Shown: positions 16,059 through 25,281 of the stretch, one piece after another
Layout of the letters: every line of letters starts with the position of its first letter
Numbering within the stretch: position 1 is the stretch's first letter
Source of the DNA: CAVXEH01 sp963805645
Lineage (GTDB): Bacteria; Chloroflexota; Limnocylindria; QHBO01
DNA length: 64,000 bases
Direction: 5' to 3'
Assembly: GCA_963805645.1 (NCBI GenBank)
Contig: CAWDVA010000002.1
Span: forward strand, 120,288-184,287
The notes under the pieces: generated by a model
What the model was told of the DNA's origin: nothing
What the model saw: the letters and a program-made list of their open reading frames with translations, nothing else
Databases searched by the model: none
Made by a program: the position numbers and the translations under genes

Positions 16059-16746
16059 ACTCGCCCCAGTTGCGGTTGAATCCCTGGCTGGTCTGCAGGG
16101 TCAGGCGCTCGTGGTCGGCGGAGGCCGTCCAGAACACGCCCTGCGCGCAGCCGGGCTTCGCGTACTTGAGGGCGAGTGGCTCGAGACGGGGCGGCATGGT
16201 GGGGGCCGTCGTGTCCGGGCAGCTGACGTTGGGATGGATCTCCGTCACCCGGTAGAGCAGCACCCGCCCGTCCGACATCAGGACCTTCACCTCCGCGCCC
16301 AGCTGGACGTTCCAGAGCGGCAGGAACATGCCTCGCCTGGCGTGGGCGAAGATGTACGAGTTGCCGCCGTGTCCCGGCTCCAGGCTCTGGCAGAGGACCC
16401 AGGCGTCGTACTCGGGCGGGAACGAGCACTGAGCGTTGGTCGTGGCCTTGTGGACCTTGATGTTGAGGCCGATGGAGGCGATCTGCAGCTGGGTCGCGAC
16501 CCAGTTCGGATCGACGGTCGGCGTCGGGCTGGGCGAGGCCGATGGCGTGGGCTCCGTGCTCGCCTCGGGCGACGGCACGGCGGTTGACGCCGGCGACGGC
16601 GTCTCCGTGGGCTCCGCAATGGGTGGCAGGGTCGAGACGCCGGACCCGGACTGATCCAGGTTCAGCTGGCCCGCGATAATCAGGGCGGCCCCGGCGATGG
16701 CGAGCAGGAGCGGCACCACGAAGCCGGGGGTGAGCAGGCGACGCAC
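16030..16746 (-). CDS. Sortase-family protein with catalytic Cys replaced by Ser
   Basis: A 238-residue protein with an N-terminal membrane anchor (residues 8-27), a Pro/Ser/Thr-rich linker (about 38-80) and a sortase beta-barrel. The catalytic His is in YIFAHARRGMF (H135). Where sortases have TLxTC, this one reads LTLQTSQG with Ser at 220 (codon AGC); Arg225 may be the third residue. Family members are cysteine transpeptidases that attach surface proteins. Ser at the nucleophile position could mean loss of activity or altered chemistry. GTG 16746 follows TAGACT by seven bases, a leaderless arrangement. Confidence 0.75.
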   Translation of the reverse strand: MRRLLTPGFVVPLLLAIAGAALIIAGQLNLDQSGSGVSTLPPIAEPTETPSPASTAVPSPEASTEPTPSASPSPTPTVDPNWVATQLQIASIGLNIKVHKATTNAQCSFPPEYDAWVLCQSLEPGHGGNSYIFAHARRGMFLPLWNVQLGAEVKVLMSDGRVLLYRVTEIHPNVSCPDTTAPTMPPRLEPLALKYAKPGCAQGVFWTASADHERLTLQTSQGFNRNWGEFIVVADPVP

Positions 16747-16753
16747 GGACGGG

Positions 16754-16759
16754 AGTCTA
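16754..16759 (-). promoter_or_regulatory. Leaderless-type -10 for the sortase gene
   Basis: On the minus strand TAGACT ends exactly seven bases before the GTG at 16746 and no ribosome site is seen. It lies inside the 20-base gap to the divergent otsB start, so the two genes have almost no room for separate leaders. Confidence 0.45.
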
Positions 16760-16766
16760 GCAACCG

Positions 16767-17588
16767 ATGACCGACAGCGATCCTGGGCGGGCTCTGCGAT
16801 TGGCGGCCGATGCCCTGGCCGTGCCGCCGGCGGGGATCCTGACCGACCTCGACGGCACGCTGGCTCCCATTGCCCGAACGCCAGATGCCGCATCTCCGAT
16901 CGCGGGTCTGGCCGCCTCGCTGGCGACGCTCGCCGGCCGCCTCGCGGTGGTGGGGATCGTGACGGGCCGCGCGGCCGCCAACGCGCGAGCCCTCCTGGGG
17001 CCGCTTGGCCGGGAGTTGCTGGTCATTGGCAACCACGGGCTGGAATGGCTGCTCCCCGGCGCACCTCGACCGGAGTCGAGCCCCGCCCTCGACGCCGCGC
17101 GCCGTGCCGTCGCCGCCGCGCTCGCGGGCCTGGGGGAGGAGCTGGGCCCGGGCGTCCGGGTCGAGGACAAGGGGATCTCCGCCACGGTGCACTACCGCGG
17201 CGCGCCGGACCCCGATGGCGCCGGGCGTGCGATCCTCGCCGCACTGGAGCCGGTGGCCGGGCGCGGGCTCGAGCTGCGGCGCGGCCGGATGGCGGTCGAG
17301 CTGCGACCGCTGGGACTGGGCGACAAGGGAACCGCGGTCGAGGCGGTGATCGCGCGACACGGCCTGCGCGGGCTGGTCGTGGCGGGCGACGACGTCACCG
17401 ACCTCGACATGTTCCGGGTCGCCCGCGATGCGCGTGGGCGGGGAGCGCTCCGGGCCGCGGTGATCGGCGTGCGGGGCGGCCACGAGACGCCGGCCGCAGT
17501 CGCGGAGGCCGCGGACGTGATGCTTCCCTCCCCGGACGCAATGGCGCAGCTACTCGCCACCCTGGCGGAACGCCTCAGCCCCCGCTGA
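16767..17588 (+). CDS. otsB: Trehalose-6-phosphate phosphatase
   Basis: A 273-residue HAD-superfamily phosphatase that converts trehalose 6-phosphate to trehalose. Motif I is LTDLDGTLAPI (nucleophile Asp near residue 27), motif II VTGR, and motifs III/IV are represented by GDKGTAV and AGDDVTDLDMF. The NHGLEWL and PDPDGAGR cap-domain segments fit the OtsB family. It converges on otsA with a 14-base tail-to-tail overlap, so the two trehalose genes lie together but are transcribed separately. No ribosome site is obvious before the ATG. Confidence 0.93.
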   Translation: MTDSDPGRALRLAADALAVPPAGILTDLDGTLAPIARTPDAASPIAGLAASLATLAGRLAVVGIVTGRAAANARALLGPLGRELLVIGNHGLEWLLPGAPRPESSPALDAARRAVAAALAGLGEELGPGVRVEDKGISATVHYRGAPDPDGAGRAILAALEPVAGRGLELRRGRMAVELRPLGLGDKGTAVEAVIARHGLRGLVVAGDDVTDLDMFRVARDARGRGALRAAVIGVRGGHETPAAVAEAADVMLPSPDAMAQLLATLAERLSPR

Positions 17589-19164
17589 CCTCCCGGCGCG
17601 TCCTGCCGCGGGCCCTGGGTCCGGCGGCGATCCGGCCCAGGTCTTCGAACTGGCGGCGCAGCCACCAGCGCACGTCCTCGCGTTCGACGCCGGTTCGCAG
17701 TCGCTCGAGCCGCTCCCGCCGCTCGGTCCGCGACATCGCTAGGCCGCGGGCCATGGCATCCGCGGTGCCCACCAGGTCGGCGGGGGCCACCGGCAAGACG
17801 CCATCGGCCATCTGGTCATAGGCGCCGGCGGTCTCCGACAGGACCAGCACGGCGTCCCGTTCGCTGACGACCACTGCCTCCTTGGCGACCAGGTTCATGC
17901 CGTCGATGAGCGGGTTGACCAGCACCAGGTCCGCGATCGAGAGCCCGGCGAGCGCCTGGGCGTAGTTGTTCTCGTAGAAGATGCGGACGACCGGTCGGCC
18001 GGCGCGCGAGAAGCGGGCGTTGAGCCGCTCCGCCGTGTCGTGGACCTGGCGCCCGTAGTCGCGGTACTCGCGGATGCTGGTCCGCGAAGGGACCAGGAAG
18101 GCGAGGAACGTGACGCGGTCGCGCAACGACGGCTTCTGGTCCAGCAGGGTTTCGAAGGCCGCGAAGCCGCGGAGGATGTTCTTGGACGGCTCCATGCGGT
18201 CGACCCGCACGATGACCTGCTCCGCCGACTGGGCCAGCAGCTCGGCCGCACGCCGCCGGGCTGCGCGCGAGGCGGCCGCATGCCGGGTGGCGGCCACATC
18301 GATGCTGATGGGGTAGGCCCGCGCGAAGACCGTGCGGCCTTCCCATGCCACGGTCTGACGTCGGTAGTCGACGCGGGTATCGGGGATGAAGCTCTCGACG
18401 CTCCGCAGGAAGTTGTGCGCGTAGCGCGCGGTATGGAAGCCCACCACGTCGTTGGCCAGCAGGCCGCGGCAGATCGCCTCGCGGATGACCGGCGGCATCA
18501 CCTGCCAGATCGACGAGGGCGGCCAGGGGATGTGGGTGAAGTGGCTGATCACCGCGCCGGGGCGGGCCGCGCGGATGGGCTCGGCGGCGAGGTACAGGTG
18601 GTAGTCGTGGAGCATGATCCGCGGCGCTCGGTCGTTGCGCGGCACCTCGTCGAGCACGGCCTGGGCGAAGGCCCGGTTGAGGGGCACGTAGCCCTCGTGC
18701 CAGGCGCGCATGGTGGAGCTCCCCACCATGGGTCGCTCCGGCAGGTTCCACATCTCGTGCTGCAGGAACCACAGGAGCGGGTTGGCGATGGTGTTGTACG
18801 CCGCCTCGAAGGTGGAGCGCGGGACAGTGGCGAACCGCAGACGGAGATCGTCCCCGGGTGTTGCCCGGTCCAGGAGGGCGTGGTCGGTGGCCGCCCGCCG
18901 GTCGGCCTCGCCCATGGCCGCCGCGACCCAGGTCATGGGCACCTGCCCACCCACCTGGGAGAGCGCGGTCACCACTCCGCCGGAGCCGCGCCTCGGACGC
19001 AGCGTTCCGTCCGCCGCGGCGCTGAAGTTGATGGGACCCCGGTTGGCGGCCAGGATCAGGCGGCGCCCGTCCAGGAGCCGCCGCGCGGCAGCCTCGAGCC
19101 GGGAGGATGGGGGTGAGGGTCCGGCTCCGGCGTTCTTCGGGGCGCCGTGCGGTTGGGGCGCCAC
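17575..19164 (-). CDS. otsA: Trehalose-6-phosphate synthase (GT20)
   Basis: A 529-residue retaining glycosyltransferase that joins UDP-glucose and glucose 6-phosphate. Key blocks are LILAANRGPINF at the N-terminus, MLHDYHLYLA, FTHIPWPPSSIW, GFHTARYAHNFL, RVDRMEPSKNI (donor phosphate Arg/Lys) and NPLIDGMNLVAKE (donor-binding Asp/Glu). It starts at GTG 19164, three bases after the nuoN stop, so it probably forms the tail of the nuoJKLMN transcript. That places trehalose formation under the same promoter as part of complex I. About 30 extra Pro/Ala-rich residues precede the fold. Confidence 0.93.
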   Translation of the reverse strand: MAPQPHGAPKNAGAGPSPPSSRLEAAARRLLDGRRLILAANRGPINFSAAADGTLRPRRGSGGVVTALSQVGGQVPMTWVAAAMGEADRRAATDHALLDRATPGDDLRLRFATVPRSTFEAAYNTIANPLLWFLQHEMWNLPERPMVGSSTMRAWHEGYVPLNRAFAQAVLDEVPRNDRAPRIMLHDYHLYLAAEPIRAARPGAVISHFTHIPWPPSSIWQVMPPVIREAICRGLLANDVVGFHTARYAHNFLRSVESFIPDTRVDYRRQTVAWEGRTVFARAYPISIDVAATRHAAASRAARRRAAELLAQSAEQVIVRVDRMEPSKNILRGFAAFETLLDQKPSLRDRVTFLAFLVPSRTSIREYRDYGRQVHDTAERLNARFSRAGRPVVRIFYENNYAQALAGLSIADLVLVNPLIDGMNLVAKEAVVVSERDAVLVLSETAGAYDQMADGVLPVAPADLVGTADAMARGLAMSRTERRERLERLRTGVEREDVRWWLRRQFEDLGRIAAGPRARGRTRREVSGG

Positions 19165-19167
19165 GAG

Positions 19168-20631
19168 CTAGAAGAGGGTGCCCAGCGTCCGCTGCAGCAG
19201 GGTGAGGATGGTGTCGGGGAAGAGGCCCAGGACGATGACGCCGGCGACCGAGAGGAGCAGGCCCAGGTTGCCCGCCGCCGCGTTGTCGATCGGCGCTGGA
19301 TCGTCTTCGGGCTCGCGCATGTACATCGTCACCACGATTCGAAGGTAGTAGAAGGCCGCAAGTGCCGCGTTGAGGGCGATGGCCACGGCCAGCCATCCCA
19401 GGCCGGCGTCGACGGTGGCGATCATGATGTAGAGCTTTGCGAAGAAGCCCACCGTGGGCGGGATCCCGGTGAGCGACAGGAGCAGGATGGCCATGGCCGC
19501 TGCCCGCCACGGGTCGCGGCGTGCCAGGCCGGCGAAGCTGCCGATGCCGCCGTGGCGGTGCGTGTCGCGCTGCAGCATGCCGACCACCGCGAAGGCGGCG
19601 ATGTTCATGACGCTGTAGCCCAGCAGGTAGAAGAGGACCGACTGGATCCCCTGGGTCGCCACCTTGCCGCTCCCGGCGGCAGCGAAGGCGGCCAGTCCGG
19701 CGAGGATGTAGCCGGTGTGGGCGATGCTCGAGTAGGCGAGCATCCGCTTCACGTTGGACTGCGTGAGGGCGACGATGTTGCCGCCGGTCATGGTCACCAC
19801 GGCAAGCACGGCCATCACCGCCAGCCAGTCGGCGCGGATCGGGCCCAGCCCGTCCACGAAGATCCGGATAAGGAGCGCGAAGGCGCCCAGCTTGGGGCCC
19901 ACCGACAGGAAGCCGGTGATGGGCGTGGGGGCGCCCTGGTAGGCGTCCGGCGTCCAGTAGTGGAAGGGCACCGCGGCGGCCTTGAAGGTGGCACCCACCG
20001 TCAGGAAGCCGATGGCGACCAGCAGCCCCGGTGAGACCTTCGCCGAGCCGAGCGCCTGTGCGATGCCGTCGAGATGTGTCGTCCCGGTGAGGCCGAAGGT
20101 CCAGCTGATGCCGAAGAGCAGGATCGCGCTGGCGAAGCTGCCCAGGAGGAAGTACTTCAGCCCGCCCTCGTTGCTGTAGCGATTCGTCTTGTGGAAGCCG
20201 GTGAGGACGTAGCCGGGCATGACCATGAGCTCGAGGCCCACGAACAGCGTGATGAGATCGCTCGCGCTGGCCAGCGCGAAGAGGCCCAGCAGGGCGAAGA
20301 CCAGGATCGCGTTGAACTCGCCCAGCGGCAGGCGCCGGACCTTCAGGTACGACGGGCCGAAGAGCGCCGACAGGACGCCGATGCCCAGCGCGACGCCCTT
20401 GATGAAGAGCGACAGGTTGTCGACCCGATAGAAGCCGTGGAAGACCGTGTCGTTCGTATCCCAGACGATGGGCAGCGCGAGGCCGGCCAGGAGCAGGCCG
20501 AAGATGGTGATGGGGGTGAGGATCCACTTGAGGTCGCGCCGCAGGAACAGGTCGGTGGTGATGATGACGAGCGCCAGGGTCGCCAGGATCAGCTCCGGCA
20601 TGAGCGGGAAGAGCTCGTTGAAGTAGTCCAT
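19168..20631 (-). CDS. nuoN: NADH-quinone oxidoreductase subunit N
   Basis: A 487-residue antiporter-like membrane subunit of complex I with about 14 helices. The conserved proton-channel elements are the Glu in FVGLELMVMPGYVL, the Lys in EGGLKYFLLGSFASA and the discontinuous-helix region around KRMLAYSSIAHTGYIL. It pumps protons in the distal membrane arm. It follows nuoM by 13 bases and precedes otsA by three. Length is normal for the family. Confidence 0.95.
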   Translation of the reverse strand: MDYFNELFPLMPELILATLALVIITTDLFLRRDLKWILTPITIFGLLLAGLALPIVWDTNDTVFHGFYRVDNLSLFIKGVALGIGVLSALFGPSYLKVRRLPLGEFNAILVFALLGLFALASASDLITLFVGLELMVMPGYVLTGFHKTNRYSNEGGLKYFLLGSFASAILLFGISWTFGLTGTTHLDGIAQALGSAKVSPGLLVAIGFLTVGATFKAAAVPFHYWTPDAYQGAPTPITGFLSVGPKLGAFALLIRIFVDGLGPIRADWLAVMAVLAVVTMTGGNIVALTQSNVKRMLAYSSIAHTGYILAGLAAFAAAGSGKVATQGIQSVLFYLLGYSVMNIAAFAVVGMLQRDTHRHGGIGSFAGLARRDPWRAAAMAILLLSLTGIPPTVGFFAKLYIMIATVDAGLGWLAVAIALNAALAAFYYLRIVVTMYMREPEDDPAPIDNAAAGNLGLLLSVAGVIVLGLFPDTILTLLQRTLGTLF

Positions 20632-20644
20632 GCCTACGCCGTCC

Positions 20645-22165
20645 TCACCATGGCAGCGTGAACCCCGTCAGGCCGTTCGCCCCGTTGACCGCGTCCAGGA
20701 TCCGCTGGGCCGGGGCATCGGTCAGGTGCAGGACCAGGCCCGGGAAGACGCCCAGGGCCACCACGAGGAGGATCAGCGGCGCCACCGCCAGCCACTCGTT
20801 GCGGTTCATGTCGGTCAGGTGCGGCCAGAACCGGCGCATCCAGTCCGACGGGATCGTGAAGAACACCCGCTGGAAGACCCACAGCATGTACACCGCGGAG
20901 AGGATCACCACGAAGGTGGTCACCGCCGCCACGTAGCCGTTGTAGCGGAACGTCCCCAGCAGGACCAGGAACTCGCCGATGAAGCCGGACAGCCCCGGCA
21001 GGCCGATGCTCGCGAAGGTGAACAGGCCGAAGACGGCGGCGTACTGCGGCAGCCTCCCGTTCAGGCCGCCCATGTGCGCGATGGTCCGGTCGTGCGTGCG
21101 CTCGTAGATGACGCCCACCAGGAGGAAGAGCGCGCCGGTCACGATCCCGTGGCTCACCATCTGGAAGACGGCGCCCTGCAGGCCCTGCATGTTGAAGACG
21201 AAGACGCCCAGCATCACGAAGCCCATGTGGCTGACGCTCGAGTACGCGACCAGCTTCTTGAGGTCCGGCTGGACCATGGCCACCAGGGCGCCATACAGGA
21301 TCGCCACGATGGCCAGGCCGATGACGAAGGGGGCGTAGGTCTTGGCGGCGTCCGGCAGGAGCGGCACGGCGAAGCGCAGGAACCCGTAGCCGCCGAGCTT
21401 CAGGAGCACGCCCGCCAGGATGATGGATCCCGCCGTTGGCGCCTCGACGTGGGCGTCGGGGAGCCAGGTGTGCAGCGGCCACATGGGGACCTTGATGGCG
21501 AAGGCGAGGAAGAAGGCGATGAAGGCCAGCGCCTGCAGTCCGGAGGTGAACCCGAAGCCGCGCAGCGCGGTGTAGCTGAACGTGAAGTCCCCGGTGGCGT
21601 TGCCGTGGGCGAGGGCCACTGCCAGGATCGCCACCAGCATGAGGAGGGATCCCACCAGGGTGTAGATCACGAACTTCATGGTGGCGTAGATGCGCCGCGG
21701 CCCGCCCCAGATCCCGATGACCAGGTACATGGGGATCAGGCTGATCTCCCAGAAGACGTAGAACAGGAACAGGTCCAGGCTGACGAAGACGCCCAGCATC
21801 CCCACCATCAGGAGGAGCATGGAGGCGTAGTACTCCTTGACCCGGACCTGGATGGGTCCCCAGGAGTAGAAGATCGCCACCACCGAGAGGACCGTGGTGA
21901 GCAGCACCAGGACGGTGGAGATCCCGTCGACGCCCATCGTGTAGCGCATGCCGAAGGCCGGGATCCAGCTGTAATCCTCCACGAACTGGAACTCGGCGCC
22001 ATCGGTCTTGTAGCCGATGAGGGCCAGGCTGAAGGCGAAGCTGGCGAGAGCGGCCACCAGCGCCACCCAGCGAATGGCCCGGTGGTTGTCGCCGGGGATG
22101 GCGATCAGAACGGCCACGCCCACGACCGGGAGGAAGACAACGAGGCTCAGGATCGGCAGGTTCAT
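20645..22165 (-). CDS. nuoM: NADH-quinone oxidoreductase subunit M
   Basis: A 506-residue antiporter-like membrane subunit of complex I. It shows FYVFWEISLIPMYLVIG (essential Glu), PLHTWLPDAHVEAPTAGS, LLKLGGYGFLRF and LKKLVAYSSVSHMGFVMLG, the hallmark sequences of NuoM proton channels. It sits between nuoL (four-base gap) and nuoN in the operon. Nothing in length or motif departs from the family. Confidence 0.96.
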   Translation of the reverse strand: MNLPILSLVVFLPVVGVAVLIAIPGDNHRAIRWVALVAALASFAFSLALIGYKTDGAEFQFVEDYSWIPAFGMRYTMGVDGISTVLVLLTTVLSVVAIFYSWGPIQVRVKEYYASMLLLMVGMLGVFVSLDLFLFYVFWEISLIPMYLVIGIWGGPRRIYATMKFVIYTLVGSLLMLVAILAVALAHGNATGDFTFSYTALRGFGFTSGLQALAFIAFFLAFAIKVPMWPLHTWLPDAHVEAPTAGSIILAGVLLKLGGYGFLRFAVPLLPDAAKTYAPFVIGLAIVAILYGALVAMVQPDLKKLVAYSSVSHMGFVMLGVFVFNMQGLQGAVFQMVSHGIVTGALFLLVGVIYERTHDRTIAHMGGLNGRLPQYAAVFGLFTFASIGLPGLSGFIGEFLVLLGTFRYNGYVAAVTTFVVILSAVYMLWVFQRVFFTIPSDWMRRFWPHLTDMNRNEWLAVAPLILLVVALGVFPGLVLHLTDAPAQRILDAVNGANGLTGFTLPW

Positions 22166-22169
22166 CGCG

Positions 22170-24386
22170 TCACCGCACCGCCACGATGTAGAAGACGACG
22201 ACCAGGATCAGGCCGGCGGCCATGCCCAGCCCGTAGTTCTCGACGCGCCCGGTCTGCCCCTTGCGCAACCCGCCGCCGACCTGGCGTGCCAGCCACCCGG
22301 CGCCGTTCACCGCGCCGTCGATGACCCTGGCGTCGAACCACCACAGCGCCTGCCCCAGCAGCACGCCGCCGCGGGCGAAGACCAGCTGGTAGATGTCGTC
22401 CACGTAGTACTTGTTCAGGCTGGCGGCGTACATCCCCGGGCCCAGGCCCAACGGGATGCCGGCCACGAAGCGGCGCGGCGCCTCCGGGTCGGCCACGTAC
22501 CAGCGGTACGCGAGCCAGATGCCGGCCACGCCCACCCCGGCGCCCACCAGGAGCAGCAGGCCGCTGATCCCGAACAGCTCGAAGCCATGGCCGCCGGCGG
22601 TCAGCGAGCCGGAGAGGACCCCGGCCTGCTCCGACTCCTCGAAGACCGGCGTCAGCCAGCCGTGGATGAGGCCGGACTCGGGCGGCAGGCCCAGGGCCAG
22701 GCCCACGAGCGCCGCGGGAATGGCCAGGATCTGCAGGGGGACGACCATGGTCCTCGCGCTCTCGTGGACGTGATGCCAGGCATCGGCCGGACCGCGCCAC
22801 GAGCCGAAGAAGGTCATGTACATCATGCGGAACGTGTAGAAGGCCGTCATGAAGGCGGTGATGATCCCCACCAGGTAGAAGATCAGGTAGCCGCGGCTGA
22901 ACGTCTCGCCCAGGATCTCGTCCTTGCTGAAGAAGCCGGCGAAGAGCGGGATGCCGGAGAGGGCCAGCGCACCGATCAGCATGGTCAGGTACGTCCAGCG
23001 CATCTTGGTGCGCAGCCCGCCCAGGAAGCGCATGTCCTGCTCGCCGCCGGCGCCGTGGATCACGGAGCCGGAGCCCATGAACAGCAGCCCCTTGAAGAAC
23101 CCGTGGCTGACCAGATGGAAGATGGCCGCCGCCCAGGCTCCGACGCCGAGGCCGGTGAACATGTAGGCCAGCTGGCTCACCGTCGAGTAGGCCAGGACCT
23201 TCTTGATGTCGTTCTGGGTCAGCGCGATGGCCGCGGCGAAGATGGCGGTAAAGATCCCAATGGCCGCCACCACGAACATGGCCGTTGGGGCGTGGGCGAA
23301 GATCGGGTTCGAGCGGGCCACCATGTAGACGCCGGCGTTGACCATGGTCGCCGCGTGAATCAGGGCGCTGACCGGTGTGGGCCCTTCCATGGCGTCCGGC
23401 AGCCAGACGTGGAGCGGGAACTGCGCGCTCTTGCCAATGGCGCCCGCGAACAGGAGGAGGGCGATGACGGTGGCCGTCAGCTCCGACTGGCCGCCGATCT
23501 TGTCGAACACGTCGGTGAACTGCAGCGTGCCGAGCGTGGTCCAGATCATCATCACGCCCAGGCCGAAGCCGAAGTCGCCGACGCGGTTGACCACGAAGGC
23601 CTTCTTGGCGGCCCCTGCGGCCGAGGGCTTCTTGTACCAGAAGCCGATGAGGGCGTAGCTGCACAGGCCCACCGCCTCCCACCCGACGTACAGCATCAGG
23701 TAGTTGTCGCCGAGGATGAGCAGCAACATGCTGAACATGAACAGGTTCAGGTAGGCGAAGAAGCGCCACATCCCCCGGTCGCCGTTCATGTAGCCGATGG
23801 AGTAGACGTGGACCAGGAAGCCCACCGTGCTGACGACGAGGAGCAGCATGGCGGTGAGCTGGTCGACGTAGAGCGCGATGTTGATGTGGAAGTCGCCCGC
23901 GCCGATCCACTCGTAGAGGGTGACGTGGTACGTGTGCCCGCCGAAGATGACGTTGACGAAGACGACCATGGCCGCCACCCAGGCGATCCCCACCAGGATG
24001 GTGGGCACGATCCACGAGCGGTAGACCGGCTGCGGGCCTCCCGGGGTGACGTGCCCGGACTGGCCGCGACCGTCGGAAAGCTCCTCGGGGATGACGCCAT
24101 CGGCGCCGTTGGAGTTCGCCAGGTCGTCTGCGTGGCCGGCGTGGGGCGAGGTGCGCGCCTGCTCTTCCTCGGAGGGGACAGCGTGGAACCCTGATTCATC
24201 GACCGCCGCGTGGCCGTCGTGGGCGCCGTGGCCCTCGCTGGCGTGCGCCGCCTCGTGCTCGGCATGCTCGTGGCCGGAGTCGGCGTGGCCGTGGACCGGG
24301 ACGTGGTCGAGTCGCGAGCCCACCAGCACCGTGAACAGGAAGCCGGTGATCGGCAGGGCGGGGATGAGGACGATCAGGAGATCCAC
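22170..24386 (-). CDS. nuoL: NADH-quinone oxidoreductase subunit L with histidine-rich insertion
   Basis: A 738-residue distal proton-pumping subunit of complex I. The family normally has about 610-650 residues; the excess is mainly an insertion at residues 28-118 between helices 1 and 2, with 14 His residues plus Glu and Asp. The core is normal: MLYVGWEAVGLCSYALIGFW, PLHVWLPDAMEGPTPVSALIH, KKVLAYSTVSQLAYMF and the C-terminal lateral-helix region. The insertion lies in a loop between membrane helices and could bind metal or buffer protons at the pump surface. That function is inference. Confidence 0.95.
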   Translation of the reverse strand: MDLLIVLIPALPITGFLFTVLVGSRLDHVPVHGHADSGHEHAEHEAAHASEGHGAHDGHAAVDESGFHAVPSEEEQARTSPHAGHADDLANSNGADGVIPEELSDGRGQSGHVTPGGPQPVYRSWIVPTILVGIAWVAAMVVFVNVIFGGHTYHVTLYEWIGAGDFHINIALYVDQLTAMLLLVVSTVGFLVHVYSIGYMNGDRGMWRFFAYLNLFMFSMLLLILGDNYLMLYVGWEAVGLCSYALIGFWYKKPSAAGAAKKAFVVNRVGDFGFGLGVMMIWTTLGTLQFTDVFDKIGGQSELTATVIALLLFAGAIGKSAQFPLHVWLPDAMEGPTPVSALIHAATMVNAGVYMVARSNPIFAHAPTAMFVVAAIGIFTAIFAAAIALTQNDIKKVLAYSTVSQLAYMFTGLGVGAWAAAIFHLVSHGFFKGLLFMGSGSVIHGAGGEQDMRFLGGLRTKMRWTYLTMLIGALALSGIPLFAGFFSKDEILGETFSRGYLIFYLVGIITAFMTAFYTFRMMYMTFFGSWRGPADAWHHVHESARTMVVPLQILAIPAALVGLALGLPPESGLIHGWLTPVFEESEQAGVLSGSLTAGGHGFELFGISGLLLLVGAGVGVAGIWLAYRWYVADPEAPRRFVAGIPLGLGPGMYAASLNKYYVDDIYQLVFARGGVLLGQALWWFDARVIDGAVNGAGWLARQVGGGLRKGQTGRVENYGLGMAAGLILVVVFYIVAVR

Positions 24387-24395
24387 GACGGCCCG

Positions 24396-24704
24396 TTACT
24401 CCTTCAGGTCGTCGTACTCGTCGACCTCGGGGGTCTGACGGGTGCGGATGATGGCGATCACCAGGGCCAGGCCGACGGTGGCCTCCGCCGCTGCGACGGC
24501 CATGATCATCAGGGCGAAGACGGCGCCCGCGTTCTGGGCGGCGGGCAGGTAGGCGTTGAAGGCCACCAGGCTCAGGTTGACGCTGTTGAGCATCAGCTCG
24601 ATGGAGATGAGCATCAGGATCGCGTTGCGCCGGGCCATGAAGCCGAAGGCGCCGATGCCGAAGAGCAGGACGGAGACGATCAGGTAGGCCTCGAGGGAGG
24701 GCAT
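24396..24704 (-). CDS. nuoK: NADH-quinone oxidoreductase subunit K
   Basis: A 102-residue, three-helix membrane subunit of complex I. GAFGFMARRNAILMLISIELMLNS carries the conserved Glu of helix 2, and AVAAAEATVGLALVIAIIR the second Glu of helix 3. Both Glu residues belong to the proton path near the quinone module. It lies four bases after nuoJ. Confidence 0.95.
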   Translation of the reverse strand: MPSLEAYLIVSVLLFGIGAFGFMARRNAILMLISIELMLNSVNLSLVAFNAYLPAAQNAGAVFALMIMAVAAAEATVGLALVIAIIRTRQTPEVDEYDDLKE

Positions 24705-24708
24705 GGCG

Positions 24709-25218
24709 TCAGTTCGCCCGCTCGTCCTCTTCCGGCCGGCGGGCCAGGAAGATGGCTCCGATGATGGCGGCCAGAAGCAGGAACCCGATCAGCTCGAAGG
24801 GCAGCGCGTAGGTCGTGAACAGGATCTCGCCGATGGTGTTCACCGCGACCACGATCACCGTCGGTGCCGCGCCCCAGTCGGTCGAGACCGCGGCCCAGCT
24901 GACGAGGCCAATCACCACCGCGCTGATGAGCACCGCGATGGGCGCCTGGCGATGGAACGGCGCGGGCAGGCTGGCGTCGCCGGCCTGGGTCAGCATGATG
25001 GCGAACAGGATCAGGACGCTGATCGCGCCGAGGTAGATGAGCACCTGGGCCGCCGCGATGATGGGGGCGCCCAGCAGGGCGTACATCCCCGCCAGGGACC
25101 CGAAGCAGACCATCATGGCGACCGCGGAGTGGATCACGTTGCGGAGCGTCACGACGGCAAGACCGCCACCGACGATGCCGATGGCGAGCACAACGAAGAG
25201 GACGCTGGCGATATCCAG
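24709..25218 (-). CDS. nuoJ: NADH-quinone oxidoreductase subunit J, probable CTG start
   Basis: A membrane subunit of complex I, 169 residues from the start chosen here. Conserved parts are VTLRNVIHSAVAMMVCF and APIIAAAQVLIYLGAISVLILFAIML, the latter holding the tyrosine helix. The N-terminus of the family begins just before the first helix, which fits a CTG at 25218 (LDIASVLFVVLAIG) with AGGAG eight bases upstream. The only canonical in-frame start, GTG 25263, would add 15 unrelated residues and has no ribosome site. It heads the nuoJKLMN-otsA transcript behind TAGAAT at 25276-25281. Confidence 0.9.
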   Translation of the reverse strand: MDIASVLFVVLAIGIVGGGLAVVTLRNVIHSAVAMMVCFGSLAGMYALLGAPIIAAAQVLIYLGAISVLILFAIMLTQAGDASLPAPFHRQAPIAVLISAVVIGLVSWAAVSTDWGAAPTVIVVAVNTIGEILFTTYALPFELIGFLLLAAIIGAIFLARRPEEDERAN

Positions 25219-25275
25219 GGTTCGGACTCCTGTGCACAGGACTCGAGCCAGGCGAGGACGCACGGCTCGTGCTCG

Positions 25276-25281
25276 ATTCTA
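25276..25281 (-). promoter_or_regulatory. Candidate -10 for nuoJKLMN-otsA
   Basis: TAGAAT on the minus strand lies about 57 bases before the proposed nuoJ CTG start. No good -35 is visible 16-18 bases upstream. It stands at the left end of the gap between the two divergent transcription units. Confidence 0.4.

Noticed and set aside
17816..20527. Very long open frame on the minus strand across otsA and nuoN
   Set aside because: It is an alternate frame of two clear genes; the translation is Arg/Pro/Gly-rich without family motifs, as expected in GC-rich DNA.
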